DNA of 59,920 bases from a virus: the IMG/VR virus record IMGVR_UViG_3300035199_000797, positions 1-59,920 of that record; one strand, 5' to 3'. Numbering within the stretch: the stretch's first letter is position 1; each line of letters begins with the position of its first letter. The notes under the pieces are model-generated. The model was not told where the DNA came from. It saw nothing but the letters and a program-made list of their open reading frames with translations, and made no database searches. This document shows positions 14,822 to 23,469 of this stretch, piece by piece. The position numbers and the translations under genes were made by a program.

Positions 14822-15536
14822 ACGTGCTGGCGGGGATCCCAAGTTGATAGCCGAGCATATCGACCGGCTGATGGAACGCGCGACAGAGGCCGGCGCGGTG
14901 CCGATCGATGTATCACCGTTCCAACAAGCCGCGGCTTTGGATTGGAGCAAGGCCCAGGCCCACAACCGGCGCCTTCGCAGGGCCCGCCCCAACCGCATGG
15001 CATTCGCCAAGGAGAAGCTGCCAGACCGCGACGGCGGCACGGTAGAGACACGGCGCAAGATCAAGACCGACGTGATCGCCAGGTTGCTCAAGCAGGGCGA
15101 TATCGAACGCATACACCAATCCGCCGCGGATGAAATCCACGATGTCCAGGTGGCCTTGATGATGTGCTTTTTGCCGTCCAAAGGTTCAGAGGTGCGCGTT
15201 GATGATACGCCCAAGCGGCCGGGCCCGTTGGACAAACTGAGCGCACATCACGAGCGGGTCTTCCGGCTACGATACACGCCGTGGGTTAAGTCCATGATGG
15301 CCAGGCCGGTGGAGTTCAGGGCGCTCGAAGGGGGCAGGGAGCGGCTATTCGCTTATCGGCATGCTCTTGCGATTGTCACGGATGTGGTACTGGATAACGT
15401 CGGTATGCGGGAGGTTGAGGGCCGGCATGGAATCCGGCACGGGCACGCTAGGAGGATAGTGCGGGGCTCGCTGGATCGATATTGTTGCGTGGCGGGTTGG
15501 GTAAAGAGGAGAGGTGTTAGCGACCAATATAGTTGA
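14811..15536 (+). CDS. Probable late-gene regulator with C-terminal helix-turn-helix
   Basis: A 241-aa product from GTG 14811, chosen for GGAGGGAC just upstream. The C-terminal 70 residues read as a helix-turn-helix (LDNVGMREVEGRHGIRHGHA, then RRIVRGSLDRYC), similar in layout to sigma-region-4-like phage late regulators. It is the last gene before the cargo and packaging genes, the position of Q-type regulators. Its 3' end recurs three times downstream. It overlaps the convergent gene at 15517 by 20 bases. The DNA-binding role is inferred; no specific family is recognised. Confidence 0.66.
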   Translation: MLVERAGGDPKLIAEHIDRLMERATEAGAVPIDVSPFQQAAALDWSKAQAHNRRLRRARPNRMAFAKEKLPDRDGGTVETRRKIKTDVIARLLKQGDIERIHQSAADEIHDVQVALMMCFLPSKGSEVRVDDTPKRPGPLDKLSAHHERVFRLRYTPWVKSMMARPVEFRALEGGRERLFAYRHALAIVTDVVLDNVGMREVEGRHGIRHGHARRIVRGSLDRYCCVAGWVKRRGVSDQYS

Positions 15537-15820
15537 CTTGGCCATCAGCCTGGATCAACGCTATTTCGATCCCGGCAATTCGGCAGCGGTCAATCATCTT
15601 CTGCGCCAGTCGGCTTGTCCCCTCAGTGCAAGGGACGACTGCAACATTCCTTTCCTGGCCTGGGTCGCGAGACATTAAGAGGCCGACTACTTCACATAAT
15701 CCACTACGAAGTCGAGATTTTAGACCTGGGTGGCGTGTGTTTAGTATCCCGCCCTTGCACTCCGCGATGATTTTTTGACGGTCGGTCAATGCCACGACGT
15801 CTCCCAGACCGGGTTTCAGG
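15385..15820. repeat. Long repeat copy 1 (regulator 3' end plus antisense gene 3' part)
   Basis: This roughly 430-bp stretch matches about 20270-20710 base by base with scattered differences, spanning the regulator C-terminus, its stop and two thirds of the convergent gene. The intact members of both genes are here. Confidence 0.8.
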
Positions 15821-16119
15821 CTGACAACAATGGTTCTTTCCCCATCGTTGTAAACACCGCCGTATTGTGTGCTCCCGACAGCCTTTGTGTGCTGAAATCC
15901 ATGCTTTTCCAACCATCCGCGAATGTCGAACCGTTTACCGTGTTCGCCATCAGGGTGAATTTCGATCTCTCGCAGGCCGGGCACCGTCTCAAATAGATGC
16001 ATGGAAAAGGCAAGCAATACCGCTGCTTCTGTAAGGTGATGCTCCATACTACCGTCGGTTTTGTTCTTTCGACTTTCTGGGGGCACACGTTTATCAATGA
16101 GGTCTTCGTAAGTTTTCAT
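15517..16119 (-). CDS. PD-(D/E)XK-like nuclease-fold protein (cargo)
   Basis: A 200-aa protein. The likely nuclease core is DIRGWL (about residue 64), then GDVVALTDRQKIIAECKGG (about 104-122), which gives a D...E-x-K pattern of restriction-endonuclease-like folds. A Rossmann-like end follows (NVAVVPCTEG, IEIALIQADG). A role in anti-phage restriction or DNA repair is plausible but unproven. Convergent with the regulator. A 5'-truncated homologue lies at 20401-20781. Confidence 0.65.
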   Translation of the reverse strand: MKTYEDLIDKRVPPESRKNKTDGSMEHHLTEAAVLLAFSMHLFETVPGLREIEIHPDGEHGKRFDIRGWLEKHGFQHTKAVGSTQYGGVYNDGERTIVVSLKPGLGDVVALTDRQKIIAECKGGILNTRHPGLKSRLRSGLCEVVGLLMSRDPGQERNVAVVPCTEGTSRLAQKMIDRCRIAGIEIALIQADGQVNYIGR

Positions 16120-16244
16120 GGATTAACACTAGCATGGTTCCTGGTCGCGATGCTGTGAGGTTGACTTCGCGTTAAAGGGCGAGACGGCAAATAATAGTTG
16201 GGCCGACAGCCAGGTGCGCCGCTGAACCGTCAGACATTACTGAA

Positions 16245-16364
16245 ATGTGCGAAATCGATGAGCGGTATGGGGTGCGGCACGGCCATGCGCGGAAGATAGT
16301 GCGGGGTTCGCTGGAGCGGTACTGCATCGTTGCTGGGTGGATGGACAAGGGGAGCTGCGTCTGA
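16245..16364 (+). pseudogene. Regulator 3'-end remnant (copy 2)
   Basis: An open 39-codon frame (ATG 16245, TGA 16362-16364) reads MCEIDERYGVRHGHARKIV, then RGSLERYCIVAGW, aligned with the last 40 residues of the regulator. Homology begins at the methionine of GMREVE. Flanks 16120-16244 and 16365-16529 show no other coding sequence. The frame is intact and could be translated as a mini helix-turn-helix peptide. Confidence 0.75.
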
Positions 16365-16529
16365 GGGCAGTCGCATTTGCTTCGACTGGCCTACGTCGGA
16401 AATCGAAGGTGACCTCCCTCCCTAATTGTCCTCATTCACAAGGAATGCCTGTTCTGATGATGGTCCCGAATGCTACTCACTTCATGCCAAGAGGCGACGA
16501 TTGGGCCCTTGCCTATTTCTTTTGCATAT

Positions 16530-17192
16530 TCAACTGCCTGTAAACTTTGTACCAAACACAAAGGCGCCAACAAAAAGGCCCAACACAGCAGCTAGAATAC
16601 TCCAGAGTTGCGTTGGTTTGAGGCCGTTAACCAACTGGCCGATTGTGAGGTCGGCAGGATTACCGCCCAACAAGTCACTGGGGTTCTTTTCCTTATTGGG
16701 AGAGAATTGATCTATTCTTGATTTCCAGCTGGAAAGTACACCATTGAACTCTACGGAGTTAAGAGATGATGGTTCTGGCTCCAGATTTTGCACATACCAA
16801 TCATAGCCAGGTTCAAGCAATCCTTCGCTCTTTATACCATTTTCCACGATGACAAGAAGTGGAAGGTTACGTGAATAACACATGGCAGCTTCAATGTGGT
16901 TCCACGGCGTAGGAAGCTTAATATCACTCAAAGGCTTTTCGTTTTGCCCGCCTCTTTTGTCTAAACCTTGTTGGAAATATGAACGTTCGAGTGCTAAGAC
17001 CACCGCTCCTTCGCATTTATCCATCAGCTCTTCTACTGTTTTAAGGGGCGCTTCTGAACTGAAAGTATTTCTCCCTACTGTATGTGGAATAAGTCCTTCA
17101 ATACGAAGGCGATCTTCCACGGCGCGTACAAATTGTTCCTGCGCGTCGGTAAATGTTCCGCCGACACTCAAGAATATGTTGCGCTCTGCCAT
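16530..17192 (-). CDS. TIR-like domain protein with C-terminal membrane anchor (cargo)
   Basis: A 220-aa protein. Residues 1-125 resemble a TIR-like or nucleoside-deoxyribosyltransferase-like Rossmann fold: NIFLSVGGTFTDAQEQFV, DRLRIEGLIPHTV, then MDKCEGAVVLALERSYF with a candidate catalytic Glu, and LPLLVIVENG. A single TM helix ends the protein (LWSILAAVLGLFVGAFVFG). TIR effectors degrade NAD+ or signal in phage defence, and a membrane anchor suggests an abortive effector. Lower GC than neighbours and cargo position fit transfer. The family call is by pattern only. Confidence 0.62.
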   Translation of the reverse strand: MAERNIFLSVGGTFTDAQEQFVRAVEDRLRIEGLIPHTVGRNTFSSEAPLKTVEELMDKCEGAVVLALERSYFQQGLDKRGGQNEKPLSDIKLPTPWNHIEAAMCYSRNLPLLVIVENGIKSEGLLEPGYDWYVQNLEPEPSSLNSVEFNGVLSSWKSRIDQFSPNKEKNPSDLLGGNPADLTIGQLVNGLKPTQLWSILAAVLGLFVGAFVFGTKFTGS

Positions 17193-17380
17193 CGATTATC
17201 ACCCCCTGTTTCCCAAAAAAACACTACGATTCTAGCCAGACCGATCAAGTTCGGCCGGATTTGGCTAGTCTCCAGTAATAACGGCCGGTTGCGGTTAGCA
17301 TAATCGATGCAAAACCAAAATCAAATAATTGATATTCCCTCCGTACTGGGTCGAAAATTTTCGCCATATTTCACGCCGCC

Positions 17381-17502
17381 ATACGCTAGGTGAAGGACCG
17401 ACATGGTGTTCGGCACGGCTGTGATCGGAATATAGTGCGAGGAGGGGGCTGGAGCGGTGTTGTGGCGTGGCGGGGTGGCTGGATAAGAGAAGTCGCGTTT
17501 GA
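17381..17502 (+). pseudogene. Regulator 3'-end remnant (copy 3, frameshifted)
   Basis: The sequence aligns with the regulator 3' end from the same start point as copy 2. The first half reads VKDRHGVRHGC, the second half in another frame reads GLERCCGVAGWLDKRSRV, so an indel has broken it. The surrounding 17193-17380 and 17503-17550 hold nothing else recognisable. Confidence 0.7.
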
Positions 17503-17550
17503 GTAGGTTCGCTTTGTCGCGCGTAGCTCGCTGTGTGCCAAAACCGGTCG

Positions 17551-17889
17551 TCACCGATTATCAAATTTCTCCTTCAGGTCCTCCAGCATTTGCTTTTCCG
17601 CTTTCTGCTGTTCCAGTTTCTGTGCTTCCTCGTCTGCAAGGCGCGCTTTCATCTCTTCATCGGTCTCGGGCCTCTGGAAATGGACCTTCACATTCAACCC
17701 ATAATTCCTGTGTGAATCTTGAAAACTGACGGTTTCAAAGGCCGCACTGTCCCGATATTCCTCCGGCACCAATCCGAGGTATTTCTCAACCCATGGGATC
17801 AGGTCGACCAGTTTCTTTGGCATACAGTTCCACTCGGGTCCAAATTCCTCTTCGCAATTCAGCACGACATTTTTGGTTTTCCTAGTCAT
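17551..17889 (-). CDS. Hypothetical 112-aa protein (cargo)
   Basis: N-terminal 70 residues look globular (PKKLVDLIPWVEKYLGLVPE), and the last 35 form a charged coiled coil (DEEAQKLEQQKAEKQML). It stands between two regulator remnants as a single-gene cassette. Unrecognised; a defence or regulatory role is only suggested by location. Confidence 0.55.
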   Translation of the reverse strand: MTRKTKNVVLNCEEEFGPEWNCMPKKLVDLIPWVEKYLGLVPEEYRDSAAFETVSFQDSHRNYGLNVKVHFQRPETDEEMKARLADEEAQKLEQQKAEKQMLEDLKEKFDNR

Positions 17890-18141
17890 ACCCTTTCCTC
17901 GCCGCCTTCCTCATACCGCAGTGCGTTACGATTTATCTCCCCCACAGGTTCAGGGAGTCTTTGAGCATATCCACGGCTCGATTATAAACCATCCTGTGCT
18001 CGGTGCGTGCGCCTCGGTCAGAGCCCGGTCCGGCGAAGCCGGGCGCGGCAGCCTAATTGTGGTCTATCCTAGGAAATAATTGCACTCCCCGGTTGTCGCC
18101 ATGCATAATTAATTCGAGATTAGAACTCGCTTGAGGCATGC

Positions 18142-20232
18142 ATGGTATCTGGAGAGGACATACGAAACTTTTTTCAAACCAACTTCAATATGCGAAGTAC
18201 GCTTTTTTGGTTGCATCAAAAGCGTGAACTCCAGCGACACCAGAGCTTTTTCGATACCGTTGAAAGTCAGCCTCTGACGGGTCTTCAACGCCGCTCAGTC
18301 ATCCTTGATGAACGTAGAAATCTGGTCGTTGCCGGTGCCGGCACCGGCAAGACATCCGTGATCGTCGCCAAGGCGGGCTATCTGATCGAAAGCGGCAAGT
18401 GCAAGCCGGAAGATATCTTGCTCCTTGCGTTCAATGCGGATGCAGCGAAGGAATTGGCTGAAAGATGCAAGAAGCGCTTGGGAGTCGAAATCCAGGCATC
18501 AACTTTCCACGGCTTGGGTAACCAGATCATCGGATCGGTCGAACCCGTAGTGCCCACCATTTCCCGCCTCGCGCTGGACCAACAATATTTCGGCCAGTTC
18601 CTCGGCACGGTCATCAATGAGCTCAAAGGCGATACTTGGGTCTGGAGAAAGGCCCGAACCTTTGTTCTAGGACACCTCAAAACCTATAAGGCGGAAGCCG
18701 ATTTCAATTCGCGCGATGCCTATGAGGCCTACATCCGCGCGGTTGAGCTTCGCGCCCTATCGGGCGATCTAGTGAAGAGTTTCGCCGAGCTGGATATTGC
18801 CAATTTCCTTTTCCACAACGGTGTCCGGTTCGAGTACGAAGCGCGCTACCCGCACGTGCCTGAGCGGTATCAGCCTGACTTCTATCTCCCGGACTACGGC
18901 ATCTGGATCGAACATTTCGGGATCGACAAAAAGGGCAACACCGCGCCATTCATCGACCGAAATAAATATCACCGCGAGATGGCATGGAAACGCGGGATAC
19001 ACGCTCTGTACAACACGAAGCTGCTGGAAACTTTTAGTTGGCAGAAGTCAGATGGCGTCCTAACGCGGCGGCTGAACGATCTTCTGAAAGGCGCCGGGGT
19101 CGAGTACGCACCACGCTCCCAAGACGAGATTCTTGAGGCCCTGCAACGGGCGGGATACACGACGCAGCTCGCCGTCCTGGTCGGGACGTTCCTCTCCCAT
19201 TTCAAATCCAACCATTTGTCGTTGGCGAAGTTGAAGCGCAAGGCGAAAGCGTCGGCAAATGCCGCGCGGGCCAATGCGTTTTGTGAGCTGTTCGAGTACT
19301 TCTTCGAACGATACCAATCCGAACTCGACAGCAAAAATCCAAGAGAGATCGATTTCAACGACATGATCGCATCGGCGACGCGGTACGTACGGTCCGGCGA
19401 ATTCTCTGTTCCCTGGAAGTACATCATCGTCGATGAATTCCAGGATATCTCCGTCGGCCGGTATCTATTGCTCGAAGCCATGTTGAAGAGCCGGCGTGAC
19501 CTTAAGTTTTTTGCCGTCGGCGATGATTGGCAATCCATTTATCGCTTTGCCGGCAGCGACATTTCGATCATGAGCCGGTTTAGGAGTTTTTTTGGCCGCG
19601 CCACGATTGTGAAGCTCAACCGCACCTTTCGCTTTAACGACAAGATTGCCTCCGTCAGCGGAGACTTTGTTCAGAAGAACCCGAACCAGATAAGAAAGAG
19701 ACTCCACTCAAAGATCAAATGTGAAGGCCCGCAAATATTCTTGCACTGGGCCGATACGATCTGGGGCAAACAACATTCGGACCGTACGACGCTTGTGACC
19801 GTCATCGACTTGTTAAAAAAGGAGCCTAGTCTGGAAGGTGCCTCTCTTCTGATATTGTCGCGATATAATCATCAGCTACCGGACCGCACAGCCATAAAGG
19901 TCCTTATGGATTTTTGGCCTGGTGAATTGAAACCTCCCTCGACGGTACATAGAGCCAAAGGACTGGAAGCCGACTACGTGATCGTAAACGGGTTGAGCGC
20001 CGAGAAATACGGGTTCCCTTCAGAATTCGAAGATGACCCTTTGCTGAATCTCGTGCTTGCGCATCCAGACAAGTTCGAACATGCCGAAGAGCGAAGATTG
20101 TTCTACGTCGCATTGACTCGGGCAAGACGCCAGGTCCACCTGATTGTTGACCGAACTCATCCGTCATGTTTCGCACTCGAGTTGCTTAACGGCGAGTACA
20201 ATGTGAAGCATATCGGCTTTTTGCCCAGATAA
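18142..20232 (+). CDS. UvrD/helicase IV-like SF1 helicase (cargo)
   Basis: A 696-aa superfamily-1A helicase. Q-motif LTGLQRR at about 46, Walker A AGAGTGKT at 64-71, motif II VDEFQDIS near 430, GDDWQSIYRF near 455, and motif VI RRLFYVALTRAR near 652. An insert around 235-265 (YPHVPERYQPDFYLPDYG, then WIEHFG) resembles the nuclease-like module of helicase IV proteins with a PDF...E pattern. Such helicases occur in DNA repair and in defence systems. It stands in the cargo region, reads with the late genes and is followed directly (TAATGA) by a regulator remnant. Confidence 0.85.
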   Translation: MVSGEDIRNFFQTNFNMRSTLFWLHQKRELQRHQSFFDTVESQPLTGLQRRSVILDERRNLVVAGAGTGKTSVIVAKAGYLIESGKCKPEDILLLAFNADAAKELAERCKKRLGVEIQASTFHGLGNQIIGSVEPVVPTISRLALDQQYFGQFLGTVINELKGDTWVWRKARTFVLGHLKTYKAEADFNSRDAYEAYIRAVELRALSGDLVKSFAELDIANFLFHNGVRFEYEARYPHVPERYQPDFYLPDYGIWIEHFGIDKKGNTAPFIDRNKYHREMAWKRGIHALYNTKLLETFSWQKSDGVLTRRLNDLLKGAGVEYAPRSQDEILEALQRAGYTTQLAVLVGTFLSHFKSNHLSLAKLKRKAKASANAARANAFCELFEYFFERYQSELDSKNPREIDFNDMIASATRYVRSGEFSVPWKYIIVDEFQDISVGRYLLLEAMLKSRRDLKFFAVGDDWQSIYRFAGSDISIMSRFRSFFGRATIVKLNRTFRFNDKIASVSGDFVQKNPNQIRKRLHSKIKCEGPQIFLHWADTIWGKQHSDRTTLVTVIDLLKKEPSLEGASLLILSRYNHQLPDRTAIKVLMDFWPGELKPPSTVHRAKGLEADYVIVNGLSAEKYGFPSEFEDDPLLNLVLAHPDKFEHAEERRLFYVALTRARRQVHLIVDRTHPSCFALELLNGEYNVKHIGFLPR

Positions 20233-20420
20233 TGAGAGTGTGGGACAGGGACGCGGTTCATTTCGGCAATGTCGTGCTCGATAATGTCGGCTTGCGGGAG
20301 GTCGAGGAGCGGCACGGGGTGCGGCATGGACATGGGCGGAAGGTGGTGAGGGGGCTGGAGCGGTATTGCAAAGTGGCGAGGTGGTTAGAGAAGAGAGGTT
20401 TTATCGACCAACATAGTTGA
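20232..20420 (+). pseudogene. Regulator 3'-end remnant (copy 4)
   Basis: A 62-codon frame starting in the stop of the helicase (TAATG), reading VVLDNVGLREVEERHGVRHG, then HGRKVVRGLERYC, which matches the regulator C-terminus over about 45 residues. As in copy 1, it overlaps the convergent nuclease-like frame by exactly 20 bases. It may be translated by coupling to the helicase. Confidence 0.75.
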
Positions 20421-20710
20421 CCTGGCCATCAGCCTGGATCAAAGCTATTTCGATCCCGGCAATTCGGCAGCGATCAATTATCTTCTGGGCCAGCCGATTT
20501 GTCCCTTCTGTGTAGGGGACGACTGCGATATTCCTTTCCTTGCCCGGGCAGCGAGTCATTAAGAGGCCGACCGCCTCACATAGTCCGCTACGAAGGCGGG
20601 ATTTTTGACCTGCGTGGCGGGTGTTCATTATCCCTCCCTTACATTCCGCGATGAATGTTTGGTGGTCGGTCAATGCCACTACATTCCCAAGACCAGGTAT
20701 CAGCCGTAGC
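20270..20710. repeat. Long repeat copy 2
   Basis: Diverged duplicate of 15385-15820 (regulator 3' end, stop, and 3' two thirds of the convergent gene). The match fades near 20710. Differences are mostly third-position-like, so both copies evolved under coding constraint or were acquired separately. Confidence 0.8.
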
Positions 20711-20781
20711 GTCAGGTACATACGAATTAGTAGGTGCATGACACTTGTCGCGATATGGAGCCTAGAAATTTGTATGCCCAA
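20401..20781 (-). pseudogene. 5'-truncated copy of the nuclease-like gene
   Basis: Encodes the C-terminal 100 residues of the 15517-16119 protein (PGLGNVVALTDHQTFIAECK, NRLAQKIIDRCRIAGIEIAL) but lacks its first half, including the DIRGWL acidic motif. Upstream bases (20711-20781) give unrelated codons. Probably non-functional as a nuclease. 20782-21046 is AT-rich with no gene visible. Confidence 0.7.
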
Positions 20782-21046
20782 TAACCATATGTTAACGTAA
20801 TTAGGTATTGACTAAGTCTCGACGTTGTGGCTAAGGAAGCGAATCGTTGCATAACAACAAGTTTCGCAGTAATATAAGCATTATTGTTAGTATGGAACCT
20901 AAACCCCTTTAGCCTCAATAGGTTAGAGTCCTCGGCAGCAAGATCAAATACACATAAAAGTGTGCGGGGCGAAAGTAAGCCAGCCGATTCTGTTGGCGCG
21001 GCGAGTGTAGTAGCCGCCCCCACTTCGACGGAGAAAGGATTATGTC

Positions 21047-21271
21047 ATGTCGCAAAAGGAGCTGTTGATAAACCGACTTGTCGATGACGAACAGCGTCGG
21101 CATGTCGATATAAAGTTTTTGCGTGGCCCGCGTGAGGCCTCAGAGGAAGACTTTTGCCAAGAAGTGAACGCCGCGCTTTTTCAGGTCCGTAGTGGCCAGG
21201 CCGCTTCCGAAGAGGCCTTTGAAGAAGACGTGACGCCCGTTGATTGGCGAGAAGTAGTCAATAACTTGTAA
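21047..21271 (+). CDS. Small acidic protein (74 aa), partner of the next gene
   Basis: ATG 21047 follows GAGAAAGGA by a good distance, so the start is well supported. Acidic throughout its second half (ASEEDFCQEVNAALFQV, ASEEAFEED). It lies 45 bases before the ImmA-like gene in the same direction, a layout typical of toxin-antitoxin-like pairs. Unrecognised. Confidence 0.6.
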   Translation: MSQKELLINRLVDDEQRRHVDIKFLRGPREASEEDFCQEVNAALFQVRSGQAASEEAFEEDVTPVDWREVVNNL

Positions 21272-21315
21272 GGCGCGGCCTTTGCAACCTATCTGACATG
21301 TGTTAGATAGATTGC

Positions 21316-21906
21316 ATGCCTATGGATATATTTGAATACTTCGGAAGCTTTACTAGACTTCCCGTAACAATAGATGATATTGCCGGCTTTATGTTGGAAC
21401 GGCAGTATATTGACAGAATCTTTTTCCATCCCGTTAAGGTTGAAAGTGCTATTCTGCATGCCCTATATCATCGTGTAGATGAAATATCTCCACCATACGC
21501 TCCTGATAGAGAAGTGAGGGTTGCTCATATCTACTATGCAAAAGACCTTGATTTGCAATCCCGGCGTATTGCTGTCTGCAAGGAGTTGGTTCACGTTCTT
21601 GATGGCGAGGGAACACGCGCATTATCAACCGAAGAGATCGGTACGCTGATTTCACAGGTCGTGTTGCCATTTGATATCCAGAATGCCAATCGCGCTGCCA
21701 TCTGGGACCGATTCGCGATCATAAATGCGTTGAGGCTCCTCTTTCCAAGAGATGCACTCGAAGCATTTCTTCCTTTCTATGAAAAGGGTGAGGTTACCGC
21801 AGAAGAACTCTCGATACTGGCAGAGATTCCTGAAATGTATGTGAGATTTCTTATGACACCACAATGGCAGACCATTTTGGATGCAATGGAAAATAATGAA
21901 AATTAA
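21316..21906 (+). CDS. Degenerate ImmA/IrrE-like protein
   Basis: A 196-aa protein with the ImmA/IrrE helical layout. RRIAVCKELVHVLDGEG stands where HExxH should be, giving K-E-L-V-H, so the first zinc ligand is lost. IWDRFAIINALRLLFPRD matches the second helix, and VTAEELSILAEIPEMYVRFL matches the C-terminal segment usual in these proteins. ImmA-type proteases cleave phage repressors; this one is more likely a catalytically dead sensor or partner of the 74-aa protein. GC is low, suggesting transfer. Confidence 0.55.
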   Translation: MPMDIFEYFGSFTRLPVTIDDIAGFMLERQYIDRIFFHPVKVESAILHALYHRVDEISPPYAPDREVRVAHIYYAKDLDLQSRRIAVCKELVHVLDGEGTRALSTEEIGTLISQVVLPFDIQNANRAAIWDRFAIINALRLLFPRDALEAFLPFYEKGEVTAEELSILAEIPEMYVRFLMTPQWQTILDAMENNEN

Positions 21907-22034
21907 GGCCCTTAGCCCAAACTGAACAAAATGCGGCATGGCCGGCGATCCGCTCGATAACTTGGAATTTGAGCATACACACCCAAGCACCTAGCGATTG
22001 ACTCTGACATGCGTATGCGGCGTTCGCAGGCCGT

Positions 22035-22127
22035 TCAAAATTTTACTTGACCGTCGGTCCAGGGCAAGAGTTCGTCGACTCGGCTTTGCGGGGTGGCTTT
22101 GGGCGTTGGGATGTTGCCAAGGTTATC
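22035..22127 (-). pseudogene. IS66-type transposase C-terminal remnant
   Basis: The minus strand reads DNLGNIPTPKATPQSRVDEL then LPWTDGQVKF and stops at 22035. The R-V-D-E-L-L-P-W motif is typical of the last residues of IS66-family transposases. A stop codon precedes the fragment, so only about 30 codons remain. Confidence 0.5.
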
Positions 22128-22166
22128 TCAGCCCCACAACAAGCGGCGCGGCGCCGGCGCCACTAT

Positions 22167-23375
22167 TCAAAAGAGCTTGAGCTTCAGCCAGATCGGCCGG
22201 TGATCCGAGAACACCCGCGTTGCATCGTCTAGGCTCTGGTTCTCCGTCCTCGATTTCGCCTTATCGAGCGCCGCGGCATCCAACAAGGTGAAGGCTTCGG
22301 ACTTTGGCACAGCCTTCGATTTCGCCAGTTCTTCCGCGTATTTGGTGACGCCGTAGCTACGTGTTTTTTCCACTTTGGCAACTTGTGCCTTGATATAGGA
22401 ATTGGCGTCCATGAACGAGATTATGCCGCAGTCCTTCAGTAGGCTGCCGTCGTGCGCCAGCATTTGTGCCAGTGGGGGGCTCAGCAAAAACTGATCATAG
22501 AACTGGCCGGCGCTGCGAAACGCCAGGTTCGTCCTCAAATCATCTGACTTGGCCTTGCCCAGGTAGCTGATGTCACGGAACAGGTGAAATATTTTGCCGC
22601 TTTGATCGAGAGCGGCTACATGCGCCTCGCCCAGGTAGTTCTCAACTCTGGACGTTTTTTGATAACCCCAGTTCATATCACCCAGCGCGATCGCGAGCTG
22701 GCTGTCACGAGCCGCCAACCAATCCGCCATCTTGATCATCTGGCTGCCGCGGTCCGGATCTTTCGGAGTCAGATGGACCGAACCGATGCTGATTTCTCGG
22801 CTCTCCTCACCCTTGGTGGCATCGAGTTGCCAAACGGCCATATCCCGCTTCGGGCCCAGGTCGAAGTAACCCACCCAAGCCGCTGAGAGCTCATATCCAG
22901 GGGGCTGTTTTCGATATGCGATAAGCGAGGTTTCTCTACCCGCTCCGCTACCCGAGGCGCCATCTGCAATGTCCACCGCCCAGTCCGAACCAAAGAGAAT
23001 ACGCAACTGGGCGACCATCGAATCCAGGATCTTTTGCTGGAACTCCGTTGCAGGGTCATCGTGTAAGAGGCCCAGGCCTACTTCCTGCAGCATGATGACA
23101 TCGGCCTCGTCAATGAGGTCCACCAATGCCGCCAGGTCCTTCGGCCCGCGGCCCACGTTGCCGAAATTCCGGACATTCATGCTCACCAATGTCAATTGGC
23201 CTTCCGTCGAAGGGACGAGGCCTTTGGCGAACCGTGGATCATTCGTTACGACGTTGGCGTCTGCGCGGGATGGATAGTTCTGCGCAGAGGATGTCGGCGC
23301 GAGAATTACCGCGGCAAGGAGTATCGTCAGCGCGGCCGGCCATTTCAGAAACGGTCCAAAGAGGAAATCTCTCAT
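22167..23375 (-). CDS. Exported DNase I-like (EEP family) endonuclease
   Basis: A 402-aa protein from ATG 23375, eight bases after AGGAG. A signal peptide is seen (MRDFLFGPFLKWPAALTILL, ending near SSAQ). The endonuclease/exonuclease/phosphatase fold has its catalytic set: N in SMNVRNFG, E in MLQEVGLG, H in SVHLTPKD, D and N in GDMN, and SDHRPIW near the end. It should cleave DNA or RNA, or a phosphoester, outside the cytoplasm with a divalent metal. First of several exported nucleases in this island. Confidence 0.82.
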   Translation of the reverse strand: MRDFLFGPFLKWPAALTILLAAVILAPTSSAQNYPSRADANVVTNDPRFAKGLVPSTEGQLTLVSMNVRNFGNVGRGPKDLAALVDLIDEADVIMLQEVGLGLLHDDPATEFQQKILDSMVAQLRILFGSDWAVDIADGASGSGAGRETSLIAYRKQPPGYELSAAWVGYFDLGPKRDMAVWQLDATKGEESREISIGSVHLTPKDPDRGSQMIKMADWLAARDSQLAIALGDMNWGYQKTSRVENYLGEAHVAALDQSGKIFHLFRDISYLGKAKSDDLRTNLAFRSAGQFYDQFLLSPPLAQMLAHDGSLLKDCGIISFMDANSYIKAQVAKVEKTRSYGVTKYAEELAKSKAVPKSEAFTLLDAAALDKAKSRTENQSLDDATRVFSDHRPIWLKLKLF

Positions 23376-23469
23376 TTGCATTTCTCCTAACTGAAAAGGC
23401 CGGCGCTCCAATGGCGCCAGAGGACTTGTGGCCAGGTGCTTTGGCGCGCTTTCGCCGGAGGCAAGTTGC

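Noticed and set aside
22167-23375. CdtB-type toxin
   Set aside because: It has the same fold family and a signal peptide, but no CdtA/CdtC partners are present, so a toxin label is not justified.
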